Shown one piece after another: positions 26,556-36,312 of a stretch of DNA of 64,000 bases. Made by a program: the position numbers and the translations under genes. The notes beneath the pieces are model-generated. The model saw nothing but the letters and a program-made list of their open reading frames with translations. It made no database searches and had not been told where the DNA came from. Source of the stretch: Metasolibacillus sp. (GTDB lineage: Bacteria > Bacillota > Bacilli > Bacillales_A > Planococcaceae); contig NZ_JAMBIZ010000002.1 in assembly GCF_025291715.1 (NCBI RefSeq), forward strand, positions 62,001-126,000. The letters run 5' to 3'. The number at the start of each line of letters is the position of its first letter. The stretch's first letter is position 1.

Positions 26556-27028
26556 CCCTTTTCATCTTCAAGCATTTTATGCATATAGGCAATAATTTCG
26601 CGAATCCCCTCTAAGGAATCTACTAAAATTTTTGGATCAACGCACGTAATCATGCGATTTTCTAAATTGGCAACGGCTGTGAAATATTTTGTTTTTGCGT
26701 AATTCACTAAGCCAATTTGCTGTAATTCATTTTCGCCAAAGTCTAAAATTTCCTTGGCATCTGTTACGACAAGTCCATAATTCACCACATCTGTATTTAA
26801 TACAATAATACGCACTAAATCCCCTGTGCTTGGCTTATCGTATAAAATTCGCTGAAAATCAATAACAGGTATTAATTCGCCTCGAATGCGCGTGAAGCCT
26901 AGTAAATAGTTTGGCAAATGTGGAATTGGTGTAATATGCTCAAGCTTTTCAATTGAGACAACTTGCCCAACTGGTGCTGCATATTCTTCATTGCCACAGC
27001 CAAACACGACTGATTTACGAAAATCCAT
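26543..27028 (-). CDS. CheW-like chemotaxis coupling protein
   Basis: 161 residues, a single CheW domain (VVFGCGNEEYAAPVGQVVSIEKL, then LLGFTRIRGELIPVIDFQRIL). It would bridge receptors and CheA, or act as a stand-alone CheV/CheW-type adaptor; no receiver domain is attached. It lies 14 bases after an M20 peptidase gene and not in a che operon. The closest receptor gene in the window is at 6 kb. Confidence 0.88.
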   Translation of the reverse strand: MDFRKSVVFGCGNEEYAAPVGQVVSIEKLEHITPIPHLPNYLLGFTRIRGELIPVIDFQRILYDKPSTGDLVRIIVLNTDVVNYGLVVTDAKEILDFGENELQQIGLVNYAKTKYFTAVANLENRMITCVDPKILVDSLEGIREIIAYMHKMLEDEKGADA

Positions 27029-27042
27029 TAATTTGCCCTCCC

Positions 27043-28155
27043 TTATTTCGTTGTTTGCTTAACAACTTCGACTAATAAGTTTGCAAGCTTCTCTAATTCA
27101 GCAATTGGCATACGCTCGTTTGTCGTATGAATTTCCTCATAGCCGACTGCAAAATTCACCGTTGGAATGCCGAAGCCTGAAATGACGTTGGCATCGCTAC
27201 CGCCGCCTGATGCAAATAATGTTGGCTCATCACCGATTGCACGCACTGCTGCCGTTGCTACTTGTACCACTTTATCAGCCTCTGTTACACGGAAGCCTGG
27301 GTACATTAATAATACTTCGACCTCTGCACGTCCACCTAATTCACTCGCTACACGCTCAAAAGTTTCCTGCATATGTGCTGTTTGAGCATTTAATTTTTCT
27401 TCAACAATTGAACGTGCCTCCGCTAAAATATATACTTCATCACAAACGATATTTGTTGCTTTACCGCCTTCAAAGCGACCGATGTTTGCTGTTGTTTCAA
27501 AATCTAAACGACCTAGCTTCATTTCGGCAACTGCCTTCGAAGCAATAGTAATCGCTGAAATCCCTTTTTCTGGTGCGACACCAGCATGTGCAGATTTTCC
27601 GAAAATTTTCGCATGCACCTTTGCTTGGAATGGTGCAGCTGTCACGATATGTCCTACTTTCCCACTGCTATCAACCGCAAAGCCATATTTCGCAATAATG
27701 TGCTCAGGATTTAGCTCTTTAGCACCAACTAGACCGCTTTCTTCACCAGCTGTAATGACAAATTGAATTGTGCCATGTGCAATATTTTCTTCTTTTAAAC
27801 GGCGTATCATTTCAAATAGAGCGGAAATTCCTGCTTTATCATCCGCTCCTAAAATCGTCGTGCCATCTGAGTAAATATAGCCATCCTCACGCACCTCAGG
27901 CTTAATACCAACACCTGGCACAACCGTATCCATATGGCATGTGAAATAGATTGGCTCTACATCTAATGTTCCAGGTAATGTGGCAATAATATTGCCTGCG
28001 CCATGTCCGTTACGTGTATGTGCATCGTCCTGTACAACATCAAATCCAAGCTCCTGTAGCTTTGCAACTAAAACAGGTGCAATTTTCTCCTCATGCTTTG
28101 TTTCAGAATCGATTTGTACAAGCTCTAAAAATTCATTAACTAAACGATTATTCAT
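27043..28155 (-). CDS. M20-family peptidase, tripeptidase T-like (YqjE)
   Basis: 370 residues. Zinc residues and catalytic acids are in the usual places: CHMDTVVPG, GADDKAG, TAGEESGLVGA with the catalytic Glu pair, and later GGSDANV and the final HTTNE. A dimerisation domain lies between (SAHAGVAPEKGISAI). It is expected to be a cytoplasmic aminotripeptidase-like enzyme. YqjE in B. subtilis sits near the carboxyltransferase YqjD, as here. It is upstream of, and likely co-transcribed with, cheW. Confidence 0.88.
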   Translation of the reverse strand: MNNRLVNEFLELVQIDSETKHEEKIAPVLVAKLQELGFDVVQDDAHTRNGHGAGNIIATLPGTLDVEPIYFTCHMDTVVPGVGIKPEVREDGYIYSDGTTILGADDKAGISALFEMIRRLKEENIAHGTIQFVITAGEESGLVGAKELNPEHIIAKYGFAVDSSGKVGHIVTAAPFQAKVHAKIFGKSAHAGVAPEKGISAITIASKAVAEMKLGRLDFETTANIGRFEGGKATNIVCDEVYILAEARSIVEEKLNAQTAHMQETFERVASELGGRAEVEVLLMYPGFRVTEADKVVQVATAAVRAIGDEPTLFASGGGSDANVISGFGIPTVNFAVGYEEIHTTNERMPIAELEKLANLLVEVVKQTTK

Positions 28156-28224
28156 AGTTGAAAACTCCTTGTTATGTAAGTTATTATTGAAAATTCACAC
28201 TAATCTTATTGTACGTCTCCTTGT

Positions 28225-29199
28225 TCAGAAAAACAATGACTCATCTTCTGTCGCAAAAATATTTTCGCGCTGCTTAGCGATATCTTTTTCTTTTTCTAGT
28301 AAATAGTCTAGCTTATTTTCAAGCATTAGCTGCGTGTTGGCTACGTCATCTTGTACGCGTTTCAATTGCTCAATTGCCGTCGCAATTTTCGAATGAATTG
28401 ACCAAGCTGAAAAAATATCATCGAAGAAGTAATCTGCAAATTTAACAAAGCCATCGACCTCTACCGCAAAAGCTTTATGCTGCATATTTTGTACGTCAAG
28501 AAGCTCGTTGTGGTAGCGTTGTAAGGCCATCTGCGCCTTATGAATATACGCCTCTGAGTGATTTAATTTTTCATGCTTCATCGCCGTGGCAATCAAGCCA
28601 CCACCTAAAAAGGTATCCCATGTGGAATAATCTTTCGCCTTGACTAAATTTTCAAGTGCATCCATTAAAGTGCGCATTGCCGTTGCACCCGCTTCCTGTG
28701 CCTCCACAATTTCCTTTTTCAGCTGCTTTACATGTAGCTCCTGCTCTAGCAAATCATTCAATTTCTCCGCCTGCTTTGGTGCATGCTGCATTAACCATAG
28801 TTCCTTTTGTCTCGTTATTTTTTTAAATTGCTCAGCAATTGTTACTAGATCTTCTGCTTGAATTTTGCTAGTTAAAGTAGCCAAATCCTGCTGTAAATCT
28901 TCATGCATCAACTGACTTTCAATTAATTTTAATTCCTGTGTTGCGACAACGCCAAATTGTACTTCCATTTTTTCATCATATTTCCCTGTCCATTTTTGAA
29001 AAAGCTGAAGAAAGGAAAACTGCTCCAATTTATTTAATCGCTTCTTCGCCTCAATTAATTGCGCCTCATAGCCTTCGATTTCACGCTGTGCACGGCGCAT
29101 TTGCTTTTCAATTGCCTGCTTTTGCTTTGTTAATTTTTCAATCGCTCGCAAACGTAATTGGTAGTCGCTATATTGCTGCTGTAGCTGTTGCCATTCCAT
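28225..29199 (-). CDS. Coiled-coil protein of unknown function
   Basis: 324 residues, soluble, with long coiled coils at both ends (residues about 1-60 and 270-315) and a helical middle containing KDYSTWDTFLGGGLIATAMKHEKL, FADYFFDDIFSAWSIHSKI. I recognise the type from Bacillus hypothetical proteins but not a function. No signal peptide or membrane segment. It stands between pccB and the yqjE-like gene, with an intergenic 21-base repeat array upstream. Confidence 0.7.
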   Translation of the reverse strand: MEWQQLQQQYSDYQLRLRAIEKLTKQKQAIEKQMRRAQREIEGYEAQLIEAKKRLNKLEQFSFLQLFQKWTGKYDEKMEVQFGVVATQELKLIESQLMHEDLQQDLATLTSKIQAEDLVTIAEQFKKITRQKELWLMQHAPKQAEKLNDLLEQELHVKQLKKEIVEAQEAGATAMRTLMDALENLVKAKDYSTWDTFLGGGLIATAMKHEKLNHSEAYIHKAQMALQRYHNELLDVQNMQHKAFAVEVDGFVKFADYFFDDIFSAWSIHSKIATAIEQLKRVQDDVANTQLMLENKLDYLLEKEKDIAKQRENIFATEDESLFF

Positions 29200-29244
29200 G
29201 CTATCGCCCCCTTGCTTAATTTTACCATGCAGTTGTTGGGAAGT

Positions 29245-29315
29245 CGCTGATATATTTGAAAAACCGCTGATATCTGCTCAAAAGTCGCCGATATATCCTT
29301 GAAACCCACTGATAT
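29245..29315. repeat. 21-base periodic array, CGCTGATAT type
   Basis: CGCTGATAT-like cores begin at 29245, 29265, 29286 (CGCCGATAT) and 29307 (CACTGATAT), spacings 20, 21 and 21. The core differs from the TTCGCTCA arrays, but the period is the same. Confidence 0.7.
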
Positions 29316-29337
29316 AATTCAACATTGCTAATCAACA

Positions 29338-29366
29338 TAAAAAAGCTACCCCAAATTGAGATAGCT
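29338..29366 (-). terminator. Probable terminator of mce-pccB
   Basis: A short stem (AGCTA / TAGCT) followed by six T on the minus strand, just past the pccB stop. The stem is weak. Confidence 0.45.
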
Positions 29367-29374
29367 CGTTTTTC

Positions 29375-30922
29375 TTATAGCGGAATATTGCCATGCTTTT
29401 TATATGGGCGATCCTCATGCTTTGTTGATAGCATGTCAAGCGCCTGCATTAGCTTCATACGTGTTTCACGTGGGTCAATGACATCGTCTACCATGCCGCG
29501 GGATGCCGCAACATATGGGTTGGCAAACTTTTCTTTATACTCTTCGATTTTCGCTGCACGTGTTGCTTCTGGGTCGCTTGATTTTGCGATTTCACCTGCG
29601 TGGATAATGTTGGCTGCACCTGCTGCGCCCATTACGGCAATTTCTGCGTTTGGCCAAGCGAATACTAGATCAGCGCCAATCGCCTTAGAGTTTAAGGCTA
29701 CATATGCACCGCCATATGCTTTACGTAAAATAACCGTGATTTTTGGTACTGTTGCTTCTGAATAAGCATATAAAATTTTCGCACCGTGACGAATAATACC
29801 ACCATGCTCCTGCTTAACGCCTGGGAAGAAGCCTGACACATCCTCAAATGTAATAACAGGTACGTTGTAGGCATCGCAAGTACGAACGAAGCGTGCTAAT
29901 TTATCTGATGAATCGATATCTAAGCCGCCTGCTAAAAACTTCGGCTGGTTACATACTAAGCCGACCGATTCACCCGCAATACGAGCAAAGCCGACAACAA
30001 CGTTTTTAGCAAACTCCTTTTGCACTTCCATAAAGGAGCCTTCATCGACAACTTGCTCCACCACTTTGCGCACATCGTAAGATTTCGTCTGGTCGATTGG
30101 CACAACGTCCACTAGCTCTGAACGGTATTCATCACCCGCTATATACGGAGCTTTCGGCGCTTTTTCCTTATTGTTTTGTGGCAAATAGCTTAACAGCTGT
30201 TGAATTTGTTTGATTGCCGCTTCCTCATTTGGTGCACGGAAATGTGCATTGCCGCTAATCGTATTATGCACCTTTGAGCCACCTAAGCCTTCAGAGGAAA
30301 TTTTTTCACCTGTTACCGTTTCAATTACTTTCGGCCCTGTAATAAACATTTGTGATGTTTTATCAACCATTAAAATGAAGTCAGTAATCGCTGGTGAATA
30401 AACGGCACCACCCGCACAAGGTCCCATAATAACAGAAATTTGTGGAATCACACCTGAATAAATCGAGTTGCGATAAAAAATATGCCCGTAGCCATCCAAT
30501 GATAAAACGCCCTCTTGAATACGTGCGCCACCTGAATCATTAATGCCGATAAAAGGCGTGCCATTTTTCGCTGCTAAATCCATCACAGCAGCAATCTTTT
30601 TCGCATGCATTTCACCGAGTGCTCCCCCGAACACTGTAAAATCTTGTGCGAATAAGTAAACGTTACGCCCATTAATTTTTCCGAAGCCTGTCACAACCCC
30701 ATCGCCTGGCCCCTCTAAGCTCGCCATACCAAAGTCAATTGTACGATGCGTAATAAATGGGTTGATTTCAACAAATGTACCTTCATCAAGTAGTAAATCA
30801 ATGCGCTCACGTGCTGTTAGCTTGCCCTTTTCATGCTGCTTGTCAATACGCGCATCTCCCCCACCTAATTCGATAACGCTTTTACGGTCATATAGCTCGT
30901 GAATTTTATCAAACATATCCAT
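29375..30922 (-). CDS. pccB: Acyl-CoA carboxylase carboxyltransferase (propionyl-CoA carboxylase beta, YqjD)
   Basis: 515 residues, two crotonase-fold halves. The family motifs GGARIQEGVLSLDGYG and CAGGAVYSPAITDF are in the N-half and FFPGVKQEHGGIIRHGAKIL and RKAYGGAYVALNSK in the C-half. It should carboxylate propionyl-CoA using biotin carboxyl carrier protein made elsewhere, since no biotin carboxylase gene is in the window. A methylmalonyl-CoA decarboxylase-type role is possible, though the membrane subunits are absent. It lies 5 bases after mce, giving the propionyl-to-methylmalonyl step. Confidence 0.9.
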   Translation of the reverse strand: MDMFDKIHELYDRKSVIELGGGDARIDKQHEKGKLTARERIDLLLDEGTFVEINPFITHRTIDFGMASLEGPGDGVVTGFGKINGRNVYLFAQDFTVFGGALGEMHAKKIAAVMDLAAKNGTPFIGINDSGGARIQEGVLSLDGYGHIFYRNSIYSGVIPQISVIMGPCAGGAVYSPAITDFILMVDKTSQMFITGPKVIETVTGEKISSEGLGGSKVHNTISGNAHFRAPNEEAAIKQIQQLLSYLPQNNKEKAPKAPYIAGDEYRSELVDVVPIDQTKSYDVRKVVEQVVDEGSFMEVQKEFAKNVVVGFARIAGESVGLVCNQPKFLAGGLDIDSSDKLARFVRTCDAYNVPVITFEDVSGFFPGVKQEHGGIIRHGAKILYAYSEATVPKITVILRKAYGGAYVALNSKAIGADLVFAWPNAEIAVMGAAGAANIIHAGEIAKSSDPEATRAAKIEEYKEKFANPYVAASRGMVDDVIDPRETRMKLMQALDMLSTKHEDRPYKKHGNIPL

Positions 30923-30927
30923 TCTCT

Positions 30928-31338
30928 TTATTCCCCTTTTCCACTTTTATCACATAATTCATATAGCACACCGAAGGAGTCCTTTGGGTGTAAAAAGGCA
31001 ACCTCTGCACCACCTGCACCAGGCCCTGGCTCCTCTGATAAAAGGCGTACCCCTTTTTCACGCAATTCTACCATACGCTCACGAATATCAGTTACCCCAA
31101 ATGCGATATGGTGAATGCCTTCGCCACGCTTTTCTATAAAGCTATGAATCGTGCTTTCTTCACTCATCGGTGCTAAAAGCTCTAGCTTGACATTGCCTGC
31201 GTCAATAAAAGCAACCTTCACTTTTTGAGAGGCAACTTCCTCTATTTTTAATAAAGTTAAACCGAGCGTTTCTGTATAATAAGCTAGACGCTCCTCTATA
31301 TTTTTCACAGCAATCCCAATATGATCTACTTTTTTCAT
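30928..31338 (-). CDS. mce: Methylmalonyl-CoA epimerase
   Basis: 136 residues, a VOC-fold metalloenzyme: VDHIGIAVKNIEERLAYY at the start, LELLAPMSEES in the middle, HHIAFGVTDI and FLHPKDSFGVLYEL later, with His, Gln and Glu metal ligands typical of the family. It interconverts (S)- and (R)-methylmalonyl-CoA between PccB and MutAB. ATG 31338 has AAGGTGG 8 bases upstream. Overlapping divergent promoter with prli42. Confidence 0.93.
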   Translation of the reverse strand: MKKVDHIGIAVKNIEERLAYYTETLGLTLLKIEEVASQKVKVAFIDAGNVKLELLAPMSEESTIHSFIEKRGEGIHHIAFGVTDIRERMVELREKGVRLLSEEPGPGAGGAEVAFLHPKDSFGVLYELCDKSGKGE

Positions 31339-31360
31339 CGAATTATCCACCTTCTATATC

Positions 31361-31396
31361 GATTATACTTGAGAATTTTGAAAGATTTGATAAACT
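31361..31396. promoter_or_regulatory. Overlapping divergent promoters of mce-pccB and prli42
   Basis: Plus strand: TTGAGA (31369-31374), 16 bases, TAAACT (31391-31396), for prli42. Minus strand: TATAAT (31362-31367) as -10 for mce, without a good -35. The two face each other across the same 90 bases. Confidence 0.45.
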
Positions 31397-31427
31397 AAAT
31401 ACAGATATATCGAAGGAGCGATTTGAA

Positions 31428-31523
31428 ATGAGCAATAAAAAGTTTCAAAAAGTCGTTGTTTACTCAATGGTTATCATTATGTTAATCTCAACAATTGCCA
31501 TGGGTGTAGCGGCTATTATGTAA
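31428..31523 (+). CDS. prli42: Stressosome-associated miniprotein Prli42
   Basis: 31 residues: a basic N-terminus (MSNKKFQKVV) and one membrane helix (VYSMVIIMLISTIAMGVAAIM). This matches Listeria Prli42, a 31-residue membrane anchor reported to link the stressosome to oxidative stress signals. AGGAG lies 9 bases upstream and a terminator follows. It has its own promoter and terminator and runs against its neighbours. Confidence 0.9.
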   Translation: MSNKKFQKVVVYSMVIIMLISTIAMGVAAIM

Positions 31524-31526
31524 TTA

Positions 31527-31552
31527 GGATGCTTATATAGCATCCTCTTTTT
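31527..31552 (+). terminator. Terminator of prli42
   Basis: Stem AGGATGC / GCATCCT then CTTTTTATTT on the plus strand. The tract abuts the stop of the convergent yqjA gene. Confidence 0.85.
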
Positions 31553-32510
31553 ATTTATGTAAGCCTGCAAACGACTGTTTAATCGCTAAATACTGTTCCA
31601 TCTCCTCAATACATTGATACAATGCAGCCATTGCCAAAAAGGTTTGATGGTCTGTTGGTAAAGGCATCTCTGCAAACTTCACTTTGACTCTATCAAGCTT
31701 TTCAATGAAATGGCTGGCTGTATTGCCAGAGTGAACATGCTCACTCAAATCCTCCATGAAAACAGCTACTACTTCGGCTTGTTGTACTATAACAGGCAAG
31801 GCCGTAATTTTCGGTAAAATTCGCTCGATAATTTCAAGCTGCTGCTCTCGCATATCAAAATATACGTAATATGAATTACTTTTGCGCGTTAAGTGGTTTT
31901 CAACATCTTGGAAAGCAATCGCCTTGGCCTTATTGATGACTTCGGCTGCTGCAATCAGCTCATGACCGTCCCACAATGATTCCCCATTCCTTAAATATTG
32001 CGCAATTTCAGAAAATATCTTTTGGTAATATGCCTCAATTTGTAGTCGATAGGCATCTAGCTTCGGCTGAATATCCGGCATATACATATTGACTGCTAGC
32101 CCTACTCCATAGCCAATCAGCATTAAATAAATTTCATTTTGTAGCAAGGTCCATGAAAAATGCCCTGCTGAATAAATATGCAAAACGATAACAGCACTTG
32201 ATACGAAGCCTGCTGTCACGTGAAATGATACGAGTAAAGGAAGAAAAATAATGAACATGATACCTAGCATAATTGGATGATAGCTAATTAGCTCAAATGC
32301 AAGCCATGCGAGCAGCATCCCTAATAAGCTAGCAACAAATCTTGTATAAACAGCATGCACCGATTTTCGCTTCGTCGGCTGGATGCATAAAATGGTTAAA
32401 ATCGCAGCAGACGTATAAAATTGCAAATCGAAAAAATGGGCGAGGGCAATCGCAAGCGCTGCACCAACCGCCGTTTTCAGCGTACGGTAGCCAATCGAAA
32501 ATTTTTTCAT
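31551..32510 (-). CDS. yqjA: Aromatic acid exporter-like membrane protein (YqjA, DUF939)
   Basis: 319 residues. The first half holds about five or six membrane segments (TAVGAALAIALAHFF; YTSAAILTILCIQP; FVASLLGMLLAWLAF; ILGIMFIIFLPLLVSF; SSAVIVLHIY; YLMLIGYGVGLAVNMYM), the second half is a soluble helical domain. This matches YqjA/ArAE-type transporters of B. subtilis, which also lie beside YqiW (brxB) and YqjC (mce). The substrate is inferred. ATG 32510 (MKKFSIGYRTLK) has GAGAGG upstream. Confidence 0.85.
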   Translation of the reverse strand: MKKFSIGYRTLKTAVGAALAIALAHFFDLQFYTSAAILTILCIQPTKRKSVHAVYTRFVASLLGMLLAWLAFELISYHPIMLGIMFIIFLPLLVSFHVTAGFVSSAVIVLHIYSAGHFSWTLLQNEIYLMLIGYGVGLAVNMYMPDIQPKLDAYRLQIEAYYQKIFSEIAQYLRNGESLWDGHELIAAAEVINKAKAIAFQDVENHLTRKSNSYYVYFDMREQQLEIIERILPKITALPVIVQQAEVVAVFMEDLSEHVHSGNTASHFIEKLDRVKVKFAEMPLPTDHQTFLAMAALYQCIEEMEQYLAIKQSFAGLHK

Positions 32511-32534
32511 CGTCGGAAGCCTCTCTTTTAGGTG

Positions 32535-32570
32535 AAAATAGAGGCTGTCCATAAAGAACAGCCTATTTTG
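32535..32570 (-). terminator. Terminator or attenuator after brxB
   Basis: AAAATAGGCTGTTC ... GGACAGCCTCTATTTT stem with one mismatch on the minus strand, between the brxB stop and yqjA start. Confidence 0.65.
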
Positions 32571-32573
32571 ATG

Positions 32574-33014
32574 CTATACTTCCTCACAATATTCTTCGAA
32601 GTTACCTTGCAGGTTTAACACAACAGACATTGGGTCATGCCCTTCAATTTCATAGCGTCCAACTTCCGCTACAACTTGCCCATCCTTTAATAAAACAAAA
32701 GATGGTGATGATGGTAAATGGTCTTCACCAAAATGATAGCGTGCTGCTGCTGTCGCTTCTTTGTCTTGCCCTGCAAAAACTGTTACTAAATGGTCAGGAC
32801 GTTTATCGTAATGCACCGCCTGTGTCGCTGCTGGGCGAGCAATACCACCTGCACAGCCACATACAGAGTTCACCATAACAAGCGTTGTGCCTGGACGAGC
32901 AAAGGCTGCTTCTACCTCTTCAGGTGTGCGCAATTGCTCGTAGCCTGCTGCCTCCATTTCCGCGCGAGCTGTTGTCGTAATTTGCTGCATAAATAAATCA
33001 TAATCCATGTTCAT
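32574..33014 (-). CDS. brxB: Bacilliredoxin BrxB (YqiW)
   Basis: 146 residues, thioredoxin-like fold with the atypical active site CGC (NSVCGCAGG, Cys52 and Cys54). Bacilliredoxins remove bacillithiol from oxidised proteins. The conserved later segment [17 protein letters not shown] fits. The start is taken as ATG 33014, with GGAG 11 bases upstream; a later in-frame ATG (MDYD) is also possible. It sits between meaB and yqjA as in related genomes. Confidence 0.9.
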   Translation of the reverse strand: MNMDYDLFMQQITTTARAEMEAAGYEQLRTPEEVEAAFARPGTTLVMVNSVCGCAGGIARPAATQAVHYDKRPDHLVTVFAGQDKEATAAARYHFGEDHLPSSPSFVLLKDGQVVAEVGRYEIEGHDPMSVVLNLQGNFEEYCEEV

Positions 33015-33082
33015 AATTGTATTCGCTCCTTTCATACTATTTCATCATAGCAAGACATTTCGCGATATGCAAAGAACTGATT

Positions 33083-34165
33083 TTAATTATTTTTAAATAG
33101 CTGTTCGACGCCTTGTGTCACTGTTAATTTGCCTTGTAAAATAGCATTTTCTAGTTGGCTAACCTGCATTTTATTGTCGGCATTTTGATAAAAGGAATCG
33201 AGTAAATGGTCCATAATCATTGCATGGAACCAATCGCGGGTTTGCGCATTACGTCGTATCAGCCAATAGTTTGAGGCTTGTACCTTTTCTTCAAACTGCT
33301 GAATCATTTGCCATGTTTCCTGCAAGCCTGTTTTTGCATGTGAAGATACCGCAAGTGCTGTGCTCATCCAGCCCGGTGTAGCAGGCTGTAAAAAATGCAA
33401 AATTTGCTTGTATTCCTGCACCGTTTTGCGTGCAGGACGCACATTATCGCCATCGCTTTTATGGACGATAATGCCATCTGCTAGCTCCATAATGCCCTTT
33501 TTCATGCCTTGCAGCTCATCACCCGCACCAGTCAACACCAAGAGTAAGAAGAAGTCCACCATGCCCCGCACATACGTTTCACTTTGTCCAACACCAACTG
33601 TTTCAATTAAAATGACATCATAGCCTGCTGCCTCGCAAACAAGCATCGTTTCACGCGTTTTTTTATGCACGCCACCTAATGTTCCAGCGCTCGGTGATGG
33701 ACGTACGAAGGAGTTTGGCTTGCGTACAAGCTCCTCCATTCGCGTTTTATCACCTAAAATGCTGCCACCAGAAATGGATGAGCTTGGATCAATCGCTAAG
33801 ACGGCAACCTTTTTGCCCATATCGCAAAGCATCGAGCCAAACGCTTCAATAAAGGAGCTCTTTCCCGCACCTGGTACGCCTGTAATGCCAATGCGAATGC
33901 TGTTCCCTGTATAAGGCAGCAACTCCTGTAATAAGCTTTGTGCTTGCTCTTTATGCATTGCATTTGAGCTTTCAATTAAGGTGATCGCCTTGGATAAGGA
34001 AATGCGATTGCCTGCTTTTACTTCCTCAGCCAATGTCACAACATCAAGCGTCGTTTGCTGTTTTTTACGGAATTTCTTCGGTTTGCCATAATTCATGCCG
34101 TCATGACCACCTTTCACACCGTCCATGACAAATAGTGCACTTTGTTGCTCCAAGCGTTTATCCAT
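33083..34165 (-). CDS. meaB: Methylmalonyl-CoA mutase-associated GTPase MeaB
   Basis: 360 residues. A P-loop GTPase core contains GITGVPGAGKSSFIEAFG (Walker A), the acidic LAIDPSSSISGGSILGDKTRM, the switch ETVGVGQSET and base-specificity IIVHKSDGD. It loads or protects adenosylcobalamin in the mutase. The ATG overlaps the mutB TAA by one base (TAATG), so translation is coupled. Confidence 0.93.
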   Translation of the reverse strand: MDKRLEQQSALFVMDGVKGGHDGMNYGKPKKFRKKQQTTLDVVTLAEEVKAGNRISLSKAITLIESSNAMHKEQAQSLLQELLPYTGNSIRIGITGVPGAGKSSFIEAFGSMLCDMGKKVAVLAIDPSSSISGGSILGDKTRMEELVRKPNSFVRPSPSAGTLGGVHKKTRETMLVCEAAGYDVILIETVGVGQSETYVRGMVDFFLLLVLTGAGDELQGMKKGIMELADGIIVHKSDGDNVRPARKTVQEYKQILHFLQPATPGWMSTALAVSSHAKTGLQETWQMIQQFEEKVQASNYWLIRRNAQTRDWFHAMIMDHLLDSFYQNADNKMQVSQLENAILQGKLTVTQGVEQLFKNN

Positions 34166-36312
34166 TACTTTGCCACTTCCTCGTAGCCTAGCTGTTTATA
34201 AATTTCCTCAATGATTTTTTGGGCGGAAACTGGAATCACTGTTCCTGGCCCGAAAATAGCGACTGCCCCTGCTTCATAAAGGAATTCATAATCCTGCGCT
34301 GGGATTACACCACCGCAAATAACGATAATGTCCTCACGCCCTAGCTTTTTCAGCTCGCCAACAAGTGCGGGTACTAGCGTTTTATGCCCTGCTGCTAATG
34401 AGGATACACCGACGCAATGCACATCATTTTCCACTGCCATCTGTGCCGTTTCCTCTGGCGTCATAAATAATGGTGAAATATCAACATCAAAGCCTAGGTC
34501 TGCATAGCCTGTTGCGATTACTTTCGCACCACGGTCATGTCCGTCCTGCCCCATTTTTGCCACTAAAATACGTGGACGGCGTCCTTCATTTTCAAGGAAT
34601 TCCTCTGTCATTTGCTTCACTTCATTAATTTGCTCCTCATCCGAGAAATTCGATGAGTAAACGCCTGAAATCGAGCGGATAATCGCTTTATGACGACCTG
34701 ATACCTTTTCAATAGCATCCGAAATTTCGCCTAATGATGCACGTGCACGCGCTGCATCAACCGCAACAGCTAGCAAGTTCTCCTCACCTGTTTGGGCCGC
34801 TTTTGTGAGGCGGGCTAAATGCTTTTGTACTTCCTCTTCATTACGGTTTGCCTTCATTTTTTCCAAGCGCTCAATTTGCTGCTGGCGCACGACTGCGTTA
34901 TCGATATCTAAAATGTCGATCGGCTCTTCCTCTGCTAAACGATATTTATTCACACCAACAATCGTTTCTGTTTTTGAGTCGATTTTCGCCTGACGCTTCG
35001 CCGCAGCTTCCTCCACTTTCATTTTTGGTAAGCCGGTATCAATCGCCTTCGCCATACCACCAAGCTCTTCAATTTCCTCGATTAACGCCCACGCTTTTTC
35101 CGTTAGCTCCTCTGTTAGCTTTTCTACATAGTATGAGCCACCCCATGGGTCAATCACCTTTGTCATGCCTGTTTCCTCTTGTAAAAAGAGCTGTGTATTA
35201 CGTGCAATACGTGCCGAGAAATCAGTCGGTAAAGCAATCGCCTCATCGAGCGCATTTGTATGCAATGATTGCGTATGTCCCATTGCAGCCGCATTCGCTT
35301 CGATTAGTGTACGCGTCACATTATTGAATGGGTCCTGCTCTGTTAAGGACCAGCCAGACGTTTGTGAATGTGTACGCAAAGCTAATGATTTCGGGTTTTT
35401 CGGGTTAAATGTCGACATCATTTGTGCCCAAATGCGACGTGCTGCACGCATTTTAGCGATTTCCATATAGTAATTCATCCCGATTGCCCAGAAGAACGAC
35501 AAACGTGGTGCAAAGGCATCGATATCAATACCTGCCTTTAAGCCTGTGCGTACATATTCCAAGCCATCTGCTAATGTGTAGGCAAGCTCAATATCGTTTG
35601 TCGCACCTGCTTCTTGAATATGATAGCCTGAAATTGAAATCGAATTGAATTTCGGCATAAATTTCGCTGTAAACTCAAAAATATCTGCAATAATTTTCAT
35701 CGACATCGCTGGTGGATAAATATACGTATTACGCACCATGTATTCCTTTAAAATATCGTTTTGAATCGTACCAGCAAGCTGCTCTGGCTTTACACCTTGC
35801 TCCTCTGCCGCCACAATATAAAAAGCTAATACAGGTAGTACTGCGCCGTTCATCGTCATCGATACCGACATTTGATCTAACGGAATGCCGTCGAATAAAA
35901 TTTTAGCATCCTCAACAGAGTCAATCGCTACTCCTGCTTTCCCAACATCCCCAGTTACACGCGGGTGGTCAGAATCATAGCCGCGATGCGTCGCTAAATC
36001 AAATGCAACAGATAAGCCTTTTTGCCCCATTGCTAAATTGCGTCGATAAAAGGCATTTGATTCTTCGGCTGTTGAGAAGCCTGCATATTGGCGCACCGTC
36101 CAAGGACGTGCAACATACATCGTTGGATACGGTCCTCTTGTATTTGGTGCGATGCCTGCTACATCCTGTAAATGCTTGATGTCCTTCATGTCATCCTTTG
36201 TGTAGACATTTTTCACTTCAATACCTTCATTTGTCATAAAGGTAGTTGTCGCTTGAAGGCCTTCTGTTGCTAGTATATCCTCGATAACAATCCCTTGAAA
36301 GTTCGCGTTCAT
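34165..36312 (-). CDS. mutB: Methylmalonyl-CoA mutase, large catalytic subunit
   Basis: 715 residues. A TIM barrel ([40 protein letters not shown]) precedes a C-terminal cobalamin-binding domain with the DGHDRG motif ([14 protein letters not shown]) and [12 protein letters not shown]. It converts methylmalonyl-CoA to succinyl-CoA with adenosylcobalamin. It overlaps mutA by 4 bases (ATGA) and meaB by one, making a tightly coupled three-gene unit. Confidence 0.97.
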   Translation of the reverse strand: MNANFQGIVIEDILATEGLQATTTFMTNEGIEVKNVYTKDDMKDIKHLQDVAGIAPNTRGPYPTMYVARPWTVRQYAGFSTAEESNAFYRRNLAMGQKGLSVAFDLATHRGYDSDHPRVTGDVGKAGVAIDSVEDAKILFDGIPLDQMSVSMTMNGAVLPVLAFYIVAAEEQGVKPEQLAGTIQNDILKEYMVRNTYIYPPAMSMKIIADIFEFTAKFMPKFNSISISGYHIQEAGATNDIELAYTLADGLEYVRTGLKAGIDIDAFAPRLSFFWAIGMNYYMEIAKMRAARRIWAQMMSTFNPKNPKSLALRTHSQTSGWSLTEQDPFNNVTRTLIEANAAAMGHTQSLHTNALDEAIALPTDFSARIARNTQLFLQEETGMTKVIDPWGGSYYVEKLTEELTEKAWALIEEIEELGGMAKAIDTGLPKMKVEEAAAKRQAKIDSKTETIVGVNKYRLAEEEPIDILDIDNAVVRQQQIERLEKMKANRNEEEVQKHLARLTKAAQTGEENLLAVAVDAARARASLGEISDAIEKVSGRHKAIIRSISGVYSSNFSDEEQINEVKQMTEEFLENEGRRPRILVAKMGQDGHDRGAKVIATGYADLGFDVDISPLFMTPEETAQMAVENDVHCVGVSSLAAGHKTLVPALVGELKKLGREDIIVICGGVIPAQDYEFLYEAGAVAIFGPGTVIPVSAQKIIEEIYKQLGYEEVAK

